Shown here piece after piece: positions 24,540 to 36,256 of a stretch of 64,000 nt of DNA (position 1 is its first letter; each line of letters begins with the position of its first letter). The position numbers and the translations under genes are program-made. The notes below the pieces were generated by a model. It ran no database searches. It saw nothing but the letters and a program-made list of their open reading frames with translations, and had not been told where the DNA came from. The stretch is from Gnetum montanum (taxonomy: Eukaryota > Streptophyta > Gnetopsida > Gnetales > Gnetaceae): positions 700,047-764,046 of the forward strand of contig MNCI01008651.1 in assembly GCA_015680685.1 (NCBI GenBank), in the 5' to 3' direction.

Positions 24540-25612
24540 ACAACAGTGCAAACAATTGTTGAACAAGTTCATGAGGGACTGTGTGGAGGTCACATAGCAC
24601 CTAGGGCAATGGTAGTGAAAATCAAACGATTAGGATATTATTGGCCTTACATGGAGAGTGATTGCATCTCAAGGGCCAAAATGTGTGACATGTGTTAATG
24701 GCATGGAAACCTAATGCACATGCCACTGACTGAACTGCACACAATGCGGATCACGTGGCTGTTTCAATGTTGGGGCTTAGACATCATTGGACCTATAACA
24801 CCTAAGTCCTCTATAGGGCATGGCTTCATCATAACTGCAACTGAGTATTTCACCAAGTGGGTTGAGGCTATTCCCCTTAGGAAGACAACATCTTAACAAG
24901 TTTGCAAATTCATGCTCGATAACATAGTGACCTGTTTTGGCTTACCCATGACCATAGTAATAGACAATGAGCCATAATTTAGTAGTGCCAAAACTAAAGC
25001 CTTTTATGAGCACTTTGGTATTAAACATTTTTTTTGTTGCCATAGTACCCTCAGGCGAATGGCCAAGTGAAGGCCACTAACAAATTCATTGTCAACCTTC
25101 TCAAGAAGATGCTAACCAACATCAAATAATGATGGCACAAGCAACTAGTCTACACACTCTGGGCCTGCTACACAATGTGCTGAATGGCAATAGGTAAGAT
25201 GCCTTACAATCTTGTTTACAGGTCTAAAGCAATTTTGGCCATTGAATTGTAGGTTCCAATGCTTTGGGTAATCCTCTCGAACTTCATCAATGAAGCTCAG
25301 AACAAAAAATTGAGGAACATAGACCTTGAATCAATAGAGGAGGAGCACATGTAAAATTTTGATAGCATCGAATAGTACCAAGAAAAGAAATGGCAAAAAC
25401 ACCATCACAACCAGCATCAATGCCTAATCAAGAAAGGGGACCTAGTCCTTAAGGCTGTTCGTGAACTCATGGAAAAATTCTTAGTCAATTGGGAAGTGCC
25501 TTTCTTGGTTACTAAGGCCTATGAAAAAGGAGCATTTAAGCTTGCTAATTAAGATGAAAATGAGTTTGCCAATCTAGTGAACCATTCGTACCTGAAGCCA
25601 TACTACACCTAG
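24540..25612 (+). pseudogene. Integrase of the Tat giant
   Basis: The zinc-binding H-H-C-C region is recognisable (VHEGLCGGH ... YYWPYMESDC ... CDMC at about 24570-24700). The catalytic core begins at 24760 (WGLDIIGPITPKS, ATEYFTKWVEAIPLRKTTS), and the second aspartate is present in VIDNEP. The third acidic residue is lost: the usual E in GQ-x-E-A-T-N-K is K here (codon AAG at 25070-25072). The C-terminal domain (KKGDLVLKAV, NWEVPFLV, HSYLKPYY) ends at TAG 25610-25612. Frameshifts lie near 24560 and 25030. Confidence 0.8.
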
Positions 25613-25649
25613 CATGCAATACTACACATGAACGGAGCAAGGTGTGCAT

Positions 25650-25795
25650 TTGTCTGCTATGACATTAAACTGGCATAACTCATCCACTATGATGTTAAAT
25701 TGGCATAGCTCATCCACTATGATGTTAAATTAGGATAGTAGTCTGCTAGGACTATAAACTAGCACACCATGATCTACGAAGACCTTAAACTAGGT
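25650..25795 (+). repeat. Short tandem repeat after integrase, about 34-bp period
   Basis: Three to five copies of a unit built on CACTATGATGTTAAATTGGC lie directly after the integrase stop. Two consecutive copies near 25685 and 25720 are almost identical. The unit resembles the one at 15541-15780, so both non-coding junctions of the element carry the same kind of array. Confidence 0.6.
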
Positions 25796-25930
25796 TCACC
25801 ATCAATCACGCATAGTTCCAGGAGCAAGCGAGCGAGAATAATTCTAACTCCCCCCTCCCCTCCACTCTTTTCTACACCATGTGGGCAGGGATATTGCAAT
25901 CCCAAGATGGAACATTGGTCATTGATTTGG

Positions 25931-26364
25931 CCTTTGGAGTGCTTGCAACATTACAATCCCTCGTCATTTTGCTAGTTTTTTAAGCTCTTGTCATTGGTTT
26001 GGCCTTTGGGGCATTTGCAGCATTATGGCCCCTTGCCATTTTATTGATTTTTAGAGCTCTTGCCATCAGTCTGACCTTGGGAGCACTTGTAGCATTAGGC
26101 CCCCCCCACCATTTTGTTGATTTTTTAACCTCTTACTATCGCTTTGGCCTTTGGAGCATTCATAGCATCATCATCCCATAGGCATTTTTCTAGCTCTTTG
26201 AAGATCTGCAACTGGCATAGCCTTTGGAGCATTTGCAACATTATTGCGCCTAGGAATTTTGTTGGTTTGCCAAATACTTTCCATTATTTCAGCCTTTGGA
26301 GCACTTGCAGCATTATCGCCCTTGGCATCTTTATTTGCATTTCATGTTTTGTGGTTTTCTTGTC
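25931..26364 (+). repeat. 72-73-bp minisatellite, six units
   Basis: The word CCTTTGG (or CCTTGGG) plus AGCAYTTGCAGCATTA starts at 25931, 26003, 26075, 26148, 26221 and 26293, giving spacings of 72, 72, 73, 73 and 72. Unit bodies include GCCATTTTGTTGATTTTT and CTCTTGCCATTGG variants. It lies between integrase and the polypurine tract, where Tat/Ogre elements frequently carry variable tandem arrays. Open frames through it are a by-product of the repeat. Confidence 0.8.
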
Positions 26365-27284
26365 TTCTCGGAGTTGTGTTTGTAGGATGAAGCCCCTAGG
26401 TGGTTATGCAAAGGCACATCTCATCACAGTGACAAGTTGCAACATTGCTCTAATGTGCATGATTAGACTAGCTAAGCCTCTCAAGAGTGCACATCCCTAC
26501 TACCTATTATGGCCTAACTACATCCATCCCTATGTCCTAATACTTTTGCATTTCCCCACATAGACAAGGCTATAAACCCCTGTGACCACATGGCATGCTC
26601 TTGCAAGTTAAACCATAGAACCCAAGGTGGACATAACATAAGTTGTCTCGTGGGGAGCCTCTGTTGGCTGGTCAAAGCCCATGTAGATGTAACACAAGTC
26701 ATCTTGGGGAAGAAACACTTGTCTGATAGATGTGATGCTATTTTGCAAGCATCAAATCAAAGCCCATTTAGTGGCACGTAGTCCATTGGATGAAAAGCAT
26801 CATGCAGTTAGCATTTAGCAAAGCACAAAACCCAAAGAGGGTTCACCCCATAGCAAAAAAGCAAAACAAAAGCAAAAAGAAAAAGAAAATACAAAGAGCA
26901 AAGGGGGGAAAGCATGTCCCCAAGCAAATCAGTAGAGCTACAATTTTGCAACTGGTCCAGCCTTGAATCCACACTAACTCTCTCATGAGCACTCTGAAGA
27001 AAGGTCAGTTTTTTTAGGGGTAAGCTACCCTGGTGCCATGGTCACCATCAATTATGCTGACTCTGCACCCTACATCACGACACCCTGTTTGCACTTCGTC
27101 TCCCTTTTTATCCTCAGCACATTACCTACACCATTTACTCCTAGCATACCGCTATCCATGACACTCTTGAGCATGGCGCAACAACATACGACCATGCATG
27201 GAAGAGTGATGTTGGTGCCAAGCCTATTATGGTGTTTTGAAATTTTTTGTTGACATCTCTTGGGCCACTCCTTTAGATGTTAAC
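26365..27284 (+). other. 3' untranslated region of the Tat giant
   Basis: No gene is supported. An A-rich stretch (26820-26910, repeated GCAAAA) and cytosine-rich text resembling 20400-20500 are present. The region leads into the polypurine tract. Confidence 0.5.
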
Positions 27285-27293
27285 AAAGAGGGG
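27285..27293 (+). promoter_or_regulatory. Polypurine tract of the Tat giant
   Basis: AAAGAGGGG lies four bases before the 3' LTR start at 27298 and is the expected plus-strand primer site. Confidence 0.65.
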
Positions 27294-27297
27294 CCAA

Positions 27298-28907
27298 TGA
27301 AACACCACCAAATTCATGCTACATCGTCTTGACTGCAAATTTGTTTAAGTGTTAGCACGAGGCAAATTTTTCTAAGTGTTGGGACTATTCTCTCCATTGC
27401 CCTAGAGTGTAGTCAGCCTAGTGGAGAGCATAGTTAGCTCCAAAAATGGATTTTTTTACAATTTTTCCTAAGTGTCATCATGAAGCAAGAAGCTGCAAAT
27501 TTTTCTAAGTTGGGACTATGCTCTCCATTGCCCCAAAGTGTAGCCAACTTAGTAAAGAGTGTAGTCAACACCAAAGGCCAATTTTGCAAATTTTTCTAAG
27601 TGTTAAGCCAACAGTTGTAGATTTTTCTAAAGTGTTGAGACTATGCTCTCCACTGCCTTGGAGCATAATCAAGTGTAGTTAGCATGGAAGACCTAGTTTT
27701 GTAGAAATTTGCTAACTGTTGAGACTACACTCTCCACTGCCCTGGAGCATAGTCAAGCATAGTCAATTGGAAGCTAGATTTTGCAAAATTTTCCAAGTGC
27801 TAGGACCTAATTGGGAGCATAGTCAACCTCCCATGGAGAGCATAGTCAACACATAGCCATTTTTCACAAAATTTTTTGTAAGTGTTGGAATATGCTCTCC
27901 CCCAGTCCAGAGCGTAGTTAGCCAAAATAGCTTCCAAGGACCTTCACAATGCAGCACTAACATTTAGCTTAGCTCCAACACATCTCCAACTAGTGTAGTT
28001 AGCAAAAATGCATCTTTGTTGTACCCCTTTTGGCCCCAAATTGTAACTATGCTCAACCCCACCCAAGGTAATGGAGAGCATAGTCTTGGAGCATAATCTT
28101 CAAAGTTGCATTTTTTCAGGCATATTGCGGTCCTTTTGGCACACGAACATGTAGTTGGTAGTGTAGTCATAGTCTCACAGAGTCCAATAGAGCACACTAG
28201 AGCACAACATCGCTGGTCTGAGCGTAGTCCCAACCATCCCACTACCACGTGGTAACCGATCCACATTTCATGCTAACCTTAGGCCTATAAATACACCAAC
28301 CCTCTATGTTTTAGGGGTTGGCAAATTTAAAAGTTGGCATTATGGGAATTTGGCATTTTTAGCAAGGCAAGGCATTCATGCACCATCGTAGCTCACCACA
28401 AGACATCGTAGACCACTGCTATCCACTACACACTATAGCAGGCACAAACACCATGGCAGAATGTTAGTCTTCATTTCTAGACACCCCCAAGACTAAGACT
28501 ACGCTATCCACTATGCTTGTTATACATTGCATACCTTCTCACCCCTTCTAAAGTTAACTATGCTCAATCCTAGTTGGGCTGGTGTTCCATTCTCTCTCGC
28601 TTTCTTTTTATGCATTTTCAACATTTTTAGCATTCTACTTATATTTTTTGCTATTTTTGCGCACAACTGTGCATTGACACCTTTGCTTTGCATTGAAATC
28701 CTTGACGACGCTCACTCTTGTTGACACTGTTAACATTGTAAACATCGTTCAACACTTAGCATTGTTTGGCATCACATTTGGTAAGTCCCTGTTTAATTGA
28801 CAAGACCATTCTAGGCATCCCATCTTCACCTCTAGAAAGCCCTCATGTGGATGTGGGGCCCCATGGACCCCTCGGTGTTCCAGCCATTGATGTTTTTGGT
28901 TGCTACA
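27298..28907 (+). repeat. 3' LTR of the Tat giant
   Basis: 1610 bp, starting TGAAACACCACC and ending GGTTGCTACA, followed by the target duplication TCCAA. It matches the 5' LTR through its length, including the inverted-motif cluster (27380-27920), the G-box palindrome (28243-28254) and the TATA box (28286-28293). The two LTRs differ by many transitions and small indels. Confidence 0.85.
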
Positions 28908-28978
28908 TCCAATTTTGTAAAAAGCTTGATTTTATATTTGTTCACTTGAAGATGAGTTTTTAGTTAGTCATGGGGGTA

Positions 28979-29837
28979 TCATGAATCATTGTTGGTTGGT
29001 TGTGTTGGTAGGCATGCATCAATGCAGCCTCATTGACTTAGCCTCATTAACGTAGCCCATGTGTTGAAATAGAGTCAAGTCAAGCCTACATAAAGACATG
29101 TAGCCACCACATGTACTACATGATAAGTCACTAGTGTAGTTGAACTCTTATAGTTTTCTTTCCTTAGAATATTTTTTGAGTGCTCACAGTAGGAATGAAA
29201 GCAATTTTACAGATATTTATTTGAGCATCAGGTACATGGACACATTGATGTGAATGGCAACAAATATGAGATTCTTAACATTCCTTGTAGCACTTGAAAT
29301 GGATTTAAAATTTCTTACTTACATTTTGTTCTTTATGCACTTTAGATTCTTACTTAATTAATTAATACACTTAATAATGAATGCATAAGTACAACCACTT
29401 CAAGCATATTGTTTAAGGCTTGGTAATCCCAGTAGTGGCCATTTGGTATGCCAAGCAATTGTTACTTGGTAACCCAGTAACATTAGGATGAGTTTAGGAT
29501 GTATATGATAAGTGGGCCTAGATACTTGTGCTAGGATATTTAGCCTTAGAACCATTAGATAGCTAGATTAGTTAATTATCAACCATTTAACTTTTCATCC
29601 ACACTTAGGCTACAAAATATATAAAAAATATATAAACATTATATGCATTAACTCTACTTAACCATACATCAGAACTTACACAATTGAGAGTTAAGAAGGC
29701 AATGATCATTCTTTTGCTTCAATCACCATCTTTGTCTATAGGCACACTTAGGAGCTAAGTCCATGGAATTTGACCGAATTGTGAGTGCATGCTTGTGATT
29801 CATATGGTTGGATGTAGGGACTACTCGTTGAGCATCA
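28979..29837 (+). repeat. Family A LTR shared between two units
   Basis: 859 bp. It is preceded by the polypurine tract CATGGGGGTA (28970-28978), so it acts as 3' LTR of the unit to the left. It is followed at 29838 by TGGACCATTG, a decayed primer-binding site, so it acts as 5' LTR of the gag-pro unit to the right. The first bases read TCATGAAT instead of TGATGAAT. Conserved LTR words include GGCTTGGTAATCCCAGTAG near 29416 and the TTATTTGAGCATCAGG block near 29215. The CG-rich palindromes of younger copies have been lost. Confidence 0.7.
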
Positions 29838-29855
29838 TGGACCATTGTAAGTAAG
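29838..29855 (+). promoter_or_regulatory. Decayed primer-binding site (tRNA-Asp type)
   Basis: TGGACCATTGTAAGTAAG follows the LTR directly. Compared with the clearer sites at 56163-56180 and 44485-44502 it lacks one base and has several substitutions. Confidence 0.45.
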
Positions 29856-32800
29856 AGTCTCATATGCTTATTTGGATCCTTACTATCAAAGACTATGCTC
29901 ATTTATTACAAATAATCTTAGATGGGATGGAATAGGTCTTAGAATACAGAAAGCCTTAATGCTTAGGACCTCTAATAGAACTAGAACATACAAATCAAGG
30001 GATCATAGAGGAATAAATAGAAGTCATGATGATTCTCCCAGTATATCAACTTCCCCTTCATTTGTATCATCTAGCTTCGACAAAGATGAATGTATGCATG
30101 AAGACATAGCTTTGCTAAGGAATCAAAATAGATAACCTAGTGATCATCATAGAAGGATTCTAGATGATTGTGAAAGGAGGAATTATGACAAACATCATTG
30201 AAAGGATCAATATGGAGATAGAAATAGAAATCGAGGACAAAATAGAAAGCATCAAAGGGAGCACAAGCAAGACGATCATGATCAAACAGATAGAGATAGA
30301 GATTATGACTATAATAATGACATGTTTTATGATGAGAACCCTTGTCAACCATTAGAAGCATGATTCAAAATAACTCATAGGCATCAAAGAGAAAGTTGCA
30401 TCAAATGACTTAATATGAATAACATTCCTAAATTTAAGGGAGACTACAATTCTTATCCTTAGCATTATCTACAAGCCTTCCATGATGTTTGCATCTTGTA
30501 AAACATTGAAAGTAAATGGCAAAAGTTTAATCTCTTTCTAAAGACACTAATAAAATAAGCTAAATTTTGGTAGATATCATTGAGACCAAATTCATTCCAT
30601 TGGTGGTTCATGGTGCTTAAGCTTTGTAATGATAAGTATTAAATCTATTCTAGAGTATTCAATTTGAGAAAGCAAATCTAAGGATGGAAGCAAAAAAACC
30701 ACGAATATCTTGATGTAGCATTGAGTAGATACTATTTTCTATTTCGTAGATGTCTAAGACCATGAATTTTGTTAAAAATAGATGGACTTCGTAATAAAAT
30801 TAGGGATACTCTTAAGATCTATGCTTAAGGAAGATTAATAGAACTAAGATCCCATCAAATATAAACACTAATTGAACAAGTGCAACAAGAAGAAGGAGAG
30901 ATGTGTAGAAAGAATAGAGCAAATGAGTATAACTAGGACCCAACCCTTTACAAGAAGGAGGTCCATATCTCTGATCAGGAAGAAGAGGCATCTCCTTATA
31001 AGATGGTTTTATGCAAAATCTTGCTAATGAAAAAGTTCATCATTGAGATTACAACAAGGATAGATAAAATGTGAGATTTAATGGATGAGAAAATTATAGC
31101 TATCTTTCAAATCATGAAGAAAAAATAAAGTGGGCAAGAGTAAGAATACAAAATAAGAATTAGAGTAATAATAAGAAAATAGATAGAAATGCTAATTAGC
31201 AAAAAGGAAAAGTTGAAGTAGTGAAAGAGGTTGTAGACTTAGATTCAGGGGAGGATGATGGATGTGAAATTTATCAATATGAACATTGAAAAGGCTATTG
31301 TCCAATTATGTCACATCTATAAGAGTTTGGGACTTATGCTTTAACCCCAAAGTTTCTGAAAAAGCAAATGCCTAGAAAGTTCTCTTATCCACAAACCAAT
31401 TATAGGCAATCCTACAATGAACAATACTACCCAAGTGGGACTTCTTTTCAAGCTTAAGACTATTATCAAGAGTAGTGGCAAAAACCATAATCATGGGGTA
31501 TGCCATCACTAAAGTAGCAATACCCCTATTATGAGTTGAACCCTTATGGATACTATGTCCAACAACTTATTGATCCTACTAGTTTAGTTGCACATGCCTC
31601 AACTCATTACTACTATACTTCTAAATACCATTAACCTGTAACACCTCTTATGGAATTATCATCCTATGCCTCTCATCATTGATCACATCCTTCTAAGCAC
31701 TTACACATTTCTTTCTCACCCATAGCACCACCAAAAATGTAGGAAGAATTACCATCAAAATCTTAATAGAATAATGTCATTGATATTGTGAACATACAAG
31801 TATATAATAGTGCTAGTAGCTTTAAGTGCAAGATAAGGAAATGTCATTTCTTTAGAGAAGTTCCCACACTTGTAAATAAAAATAGTAGATCTACTAGCCC
31901 ATTAGAATTAATGTAAGCCTACTATGGTGTAAATCTCTTCTTCATAAAAATAATGTCTTTTAATCCTATTGTAAGCCAACAACCATCACCACTCCAATAT
32001 AAGACATCAAAATTGCCATGCTCAATTATGCAATAGGTGATTCGTAAGTAGGACCTCTTTCTTAAAATAGAATAAATCTAGGTAGTCCCTTGATCTATAT
32101 ATAGGTTATTGGAAATCCATCAAGCAAAGCTCTATTAGACTCAAGTTTAGGTGTGAATTTAATCTTACATAAAATGTTTAAAGCTTGGAAACTACCACCA
32201 CTTAAGAAATGCAACATCAAGTTAGAGCTTGTAGATTAATACATCACTTTTCCATTGTGAAGGGTTGATGATATGATAAATACCATTGGTAGATGGTCAT
32301 ATGTAATATATTTCTTTGTAATCATTGTGAAGAATAGCAAGGGTGAATTCCTAATTAGTATGGAAAGAGCTTGACTTAACACCATTGATGCTAACTTAGG
32401 GATCTAAGATATCTCCTTACATATTGTCAAGGAGACTGAACATGGCATTGTGAAGAAGCAAAAAATTCCATGCATTATTTATAATGATAAAGGATGTAGT
32501 TGTGGGTCAAAATTTTAAAGCATTAACATAATTCCTATACTAGTCGATAACAAACTTGAAGAACAAGTATGTGTGCAAAAGCATGTCTACACAATAGTGA
32601 CTAATCGAAAAGACACCTAGTGGCTAGAAAATAAAAGTGCTAAATTATCCAAAAGATGCATGCAAACATTGAACCTTCTTATTAAATCTTGTTCTAAGAG
32701 AATAAGCCAAACATTCAACTTATAAAAGGACATCCTATGCTCTAAACATACACCAAAAGAAAGTGATAAATAAGAAGACCCAAAAACTAAAATTGAGAAC

Positions 32801-32860
32801 AAAAAGAAAATATATCTAAACTTCTTCAAATAGAAATACCATATAGTTGAAGAGGATTCA
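29856..32860 (+). pseudogene. gag-protease body of a degraded family A element
   Basis: The gag frame begins abruptly at a point equal to about codon 38 of the copy at 56292 (a TATGCTTATT... block). The first roughly 220 bases after the primer site have therefore been deleted. Serine-rich and basic stretches follow, then the capsid region (MNNIPKFKGDYNS-like, about 30415-30450), the zinc-finger-like segment near 31265-31320 (C-E-I...H...C) and the glutamine/tyrosine/proline-rich linker (31370-31600). Protease lies at 32100-32480: LLDSSLGVNLI (D-S-G changed to D-S-S), LELVD and IGRWSYVIYFFVI. Many stops. No RT, RNase H or integrase follows. Confidence 0.65.
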
Positions 32861-33019
32861 TGTCTCTAGATGATTGATTACCATCAATGTTAAATGAGCT
32901 AAAAATAAAAAATGTAAATTACTAAAGATGATAAATAGAAAAGAAACGATGTATGACCCAAGGAATGTGTGATCTATTTTTTGAATGCTTGCACATGAGT
33001 TTAGTCATGGGGAAGGTGT

Positions 33020-33215
33020 TCCATCTTGAATCAAGAATTAATAAGTACATTTTTCAATTTTTATTTTATAATTTTTTATCATTTTTCTATTTTTAACATT
33101 TTCATAATTTTTTTTTTCAATTTCTTAAAAGTTTTCCAATGCTTAATATTTTTTTTATTTCTTGTTATTTTTATTTTCCTACGAGTTTTTATTTTCTTGG
33201 GTTATTTACTTTATT
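33020..33215 (+). repeat. T-rich tract downstream of protease in family A
   Basis: A long stretch of TTTTTATTTT-type sequence. Equivalent tracts follow protease in the other copies: 60-175, 60015-60165 and, reversed, 40885-41035. The position is conserved although the sequence is low complexity. Confidence 0.55.
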
Positions 33216-33289
33216 CTTTGTAGTTATTTCCTATGCTATTGGTAATAATGTTGCTAGTCATGATGCAGAAATCAACATCGTGTTTTATT

Positions 33290-34899
33290 TGGGGTTCATG
33301 TATCTTCTCCTCAACATCAGCTCCTCACTATGCATTTCATTGATGACTCCTTTTTCCTTATTCAAAACAATGCTGTTAATGTGCAGTGTCTCTTGTCCCA
33401 AGTTGAGAAATATTGCTCCCTCTTTGGATATGTTATAAATTGGCGTAAATATTTAGTTTATAGCTTCACCAATAACTACAGCCATTTGCCCAATTATAGT
33501 TGGAAGCGTACTCAAGACCATGAAATCATTAAGCTTTTGGGAATCCCTTTTCACTTTAGAGGCCCAACTTCAGAGCTCTGGGACCAAGTACTTTCTTGAA
33601 TTTAAAGGAAAATCGAAAAATCGAAAACCAAACCCCTCACCCTCGCCGATAAGTATCTCATTTGTAAGTCTATTTGTTCCTCCACCCATGTTTATTATTT
33701 GTCATGTTGGGCCCCTTCCCATGCTTCTTATTAAAAGCTTGAACGTTTATTTCAAGACTTCATGTGATCGTCTAAAGACTCCCAAAAAGGCTTTCATCAT
33801 GTTGTCTGGAATATAGTAACTCTTCCTAAGAACAAAGGTGGATTGGGCCTTTTGAACTCCTTTAAGCAAGGTCTCACCCTTGTTGCTAAGTGGTTGGTTC
33901 AGCACCTAGATGCCCCCAATATTATTGGGAATCTTCTTCAGTTAAGGCTTCGACAAGCATTCCCTAAGAATAAGTTCATCTGGAAGGGTATCCACCCTAT
34001 TAATTGGATCCTTTCTCTTCATGACATTATCATTCCTAAAACACATGTTTTCAAAAGCATTTGGAAGGCTTGGTAGGTCTTACATTCTCATGTGAATTGG
34101 AATAATGTTCATATCAATCCTACTCTCCTTTCTAAGATTTTCCCTTGGTGGCTGCCCCTATCNNNNNNNNNNNNNNNNNNNNAAGGCCTACCTATTGGCA
34201 AACATTGTGAATACCTTGGGATTCCAAACCCTAATTGCCCTCTCTGTGGAGGTCCTGATGATTTTGTCCACATTTTTAGGCATTTCCCCTTTGCTCAGTC
34301 TTCATGGGAGTGGGTTTCTAAAGTTTTCCCTTTGTGCAAGTTTTCCCATGAGGATATCTTGTTTGGCTTTCTGGCCACCCCCTCTGCTGACCTTCAGTTT
34401 CTTTGGGAAGTTATTAGGCCCCTCGTTCTTTACTATATATGGAAGCATAGATGCAATGCTCTTTTCCAGAACACTGATTCGTCTAATGCTAACCATTTAA
34501 CTATTATGGAAAAATTTCAAATTCTTCGCCTTGTGCATTTCCAAATTATATCTCACACTTCCAAGTTAAAGATGAATACTAATCAGTTGTTTTATTGTTT
34601 GCAGCCTTGGAGCTGATACACTAATTCATGCACTCTTCCCCATCTCGATCTACTACATCGGAGTGTCTCATCATAATTTTGAGCATTTTTAGCTCTTTGT
34701 TGTTCACCTGGTCTTATTAACTCACAGTTCTTATTGATTCCTAGCATGAGGTTGCTCCTTGGAATGTACTCCCACACCTTGTGAAGGATTATGTATCAAG
34801 ATGTTTTCCCTCAACATCGGCATTTGACATTGTTCTTCTCCCTATTTAACCATCAATAAGTTCAGATGTTGATCATGTACTTAATCTCATTTAATTAAT
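33290..34899 (+). mobile_element. 5'-truncated LINE (non-LTR retrotransposon) inserted in family A
   Basis: One frame from 33330 to a TGA at 34614-34616 carries only three internal stops over about 430 codons. It holds the end of a LINE reverse transcriptase (HFIDDSFFLIQNN, FIDD keeping both aspartates; then VINWRK), a thumb/connector (LPKNKGGLGLLN) and a zinc-binding RT-associated domain (CPLCGGPDDFVHIF, with the second cysteine pair partly lost: FPFA where CPFA is common). Sequence before 33288 and after about 34900 matches family A near 60213 and 60308, so the LINE sits inside that element. The 5' truncation is typical of target-primed reverse transcription. The 3' end near 34885-34899 is TTAATTAATAAA. 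Confidence 0.75.
34163..34182. other. Assembly gap (20 N)
   Basis: Twenty undetermined bases inside the LINE. The reading frame on both sides agrees with one protein, but the true gap size is unknown. Confidence 0.99.
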
Positions 34900-36246
34900 A
34901 AAATTCTCATTGGTGGTGGTTATACTTAGGTTGTAAGTATAATGATTATTTTAATCATGCATCACATGTGGGACCCATTATAATCACAGTAAGATATCTC
35001 ATGTCATAATTTTCCAATTCCATCTACTTCCATTTCACTTTACTAGCATGGTGCAATTATGAATGTTATGGTTTTTGATAGTATAGTGCAGAATCCCAAC
35101 CAAGGTAGTTATGTGTTGTTTGGAACAAATACATGATTTGCATTTAACTTTTATAGTACCCATAAATATCTATAGAAGTGGTTATGTAAGGACATTATGA
35201 TAGAAGCCTAGTTTGGCGAGGATCCACTTATATGACTTTTGTTGATTATGGCTCTAAAAGAGTCTTGCACCTTCATAGACATCTTGGTAACTCTAAATTC
35301 ATGCATGATTTTGGAACTACTTCTCATTAATTTCAATTAATTTTTAATATTTTTATATTGAAAATTCTTAAAATTTTGTATTTCTTAACTATTTTTGAAT
35401 CTAAAATATTTAGTCATTACAATTTCTAACATTTTGATGCATTTGCGATATCCTACAAACTAAATCTTTGATTTCACTTATTTAAAAACTTGCGAGCTCT
35501 TAGAATTGAGCTGATCTATTGTGGGACCTAAGGACATGGTTTTTAAATTTTTTTCTAACACCCCATTTTTAAATAGTAAGGTAATTAATAGTAAAAATAA
35601 TCAAAATGACATAAAAACTTGATAATTTTAGTTTCCCTAGAGCCTTAGGAATGTTATTTTGTAATTACCTTGAGTCTAAATGTTGAATTCTTTGAATTTT
35701 GAGCTAACAAAGAATCTAAAAAAGTTTAAACACTAAGGAAAAATTGCCAAAACTAATGTTGATCCTTTGGTGATTGCAAATGATGGCTAAATGAGTTCTT
35801 AAGTTTGAAGGTCTTTCATAAGGCAATGTAAAGAGAGCAAAAGAAGAACGAAGGACATGCCCATGAACAAGTAGCAAATACAAGAATTAAAGCTTAAATA
35901 TCACATGTTCATTACCTAGAAACTATGTATTGATAAGGAGACATTTTAGTCCATCCTTCAAAAGTTCTGTATAAGAGAGGAGTACCAAGATAACAACCAA
36001 GGTTGGGGGACTATCACTACTAGGAATAGCATGAAGACTTCTTATTAGTGAATTTTTAAATAGTTGTAAAATTTTATAAACTTCTTATTAGTGAAGTCTT
36101 TGCATCATTTTGTAATACATTCACTCAAATCAATTTTTGTAGTGTGACATTTAGTAATAATCTAACAATTATTAGTCAGTTTGATATTACTCCCATAGTT
36201 TTGGAAACAAACTTTGTTTTAACTCAAGGAGTAGTTTTTAGTTAGT
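34900..36246 (+). other. 3' non-coding region of the family A element
   Basis: It matches 60310-61648 of the element at 55290 block by block: the ATTTTAATCATG segment near 34950, GAGGATCCACTTATATGAC near 35220, and CCAAAACTAATGTTGATCC near 35748. No conserved reading frame is seen. The conserved role of this roughly 1.3-kb stretch in a pol-less element is unknown; RNA packaging or a 3' regulatory role is possible. Confidence 0.55.
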
Positions 36247-36256
36247 CATGGGGGTA

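Larger units (their letters stand above)
9476..28907 (+). mobile_element. Tat-lineage Ty3/gypsy giant retrotransposon, 19.4 kb, complete but decayed
   Basis: The ends are defined by two similar LTRs (9476-11154 and 27298-28907), each starting TGAAACACCA and ending GCTACA, and by a 5-bp target duplication TCCAA (9471-9475 and 28908-28912). The uninterrupted counterpart at about 5028-5041 (ATACCTTCCAAATTGTAAG) shows the empty site. Order inside: ORF1 relic, gag, protease, a long non-sense-coding block with an antisense gene, RT-RNase H, a second (archaeal-type) RNase H, integrase, tandem repeats, polypurine tract. The extra RNase H, the ORF before gag, the antisense ORF and the 3' tandem repeats are hallmarks of the Tat lineage, which includes Ogre, Retand and Grande. 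All coding parts carry stops and active-site changes, so it is dead. Confidence 0.85.

Noticed and set aside
25999-26563. Hydrophobic open frames as membrane proteins
   Set aside because: They are the by-product of the 72-73-bp minisatellite.
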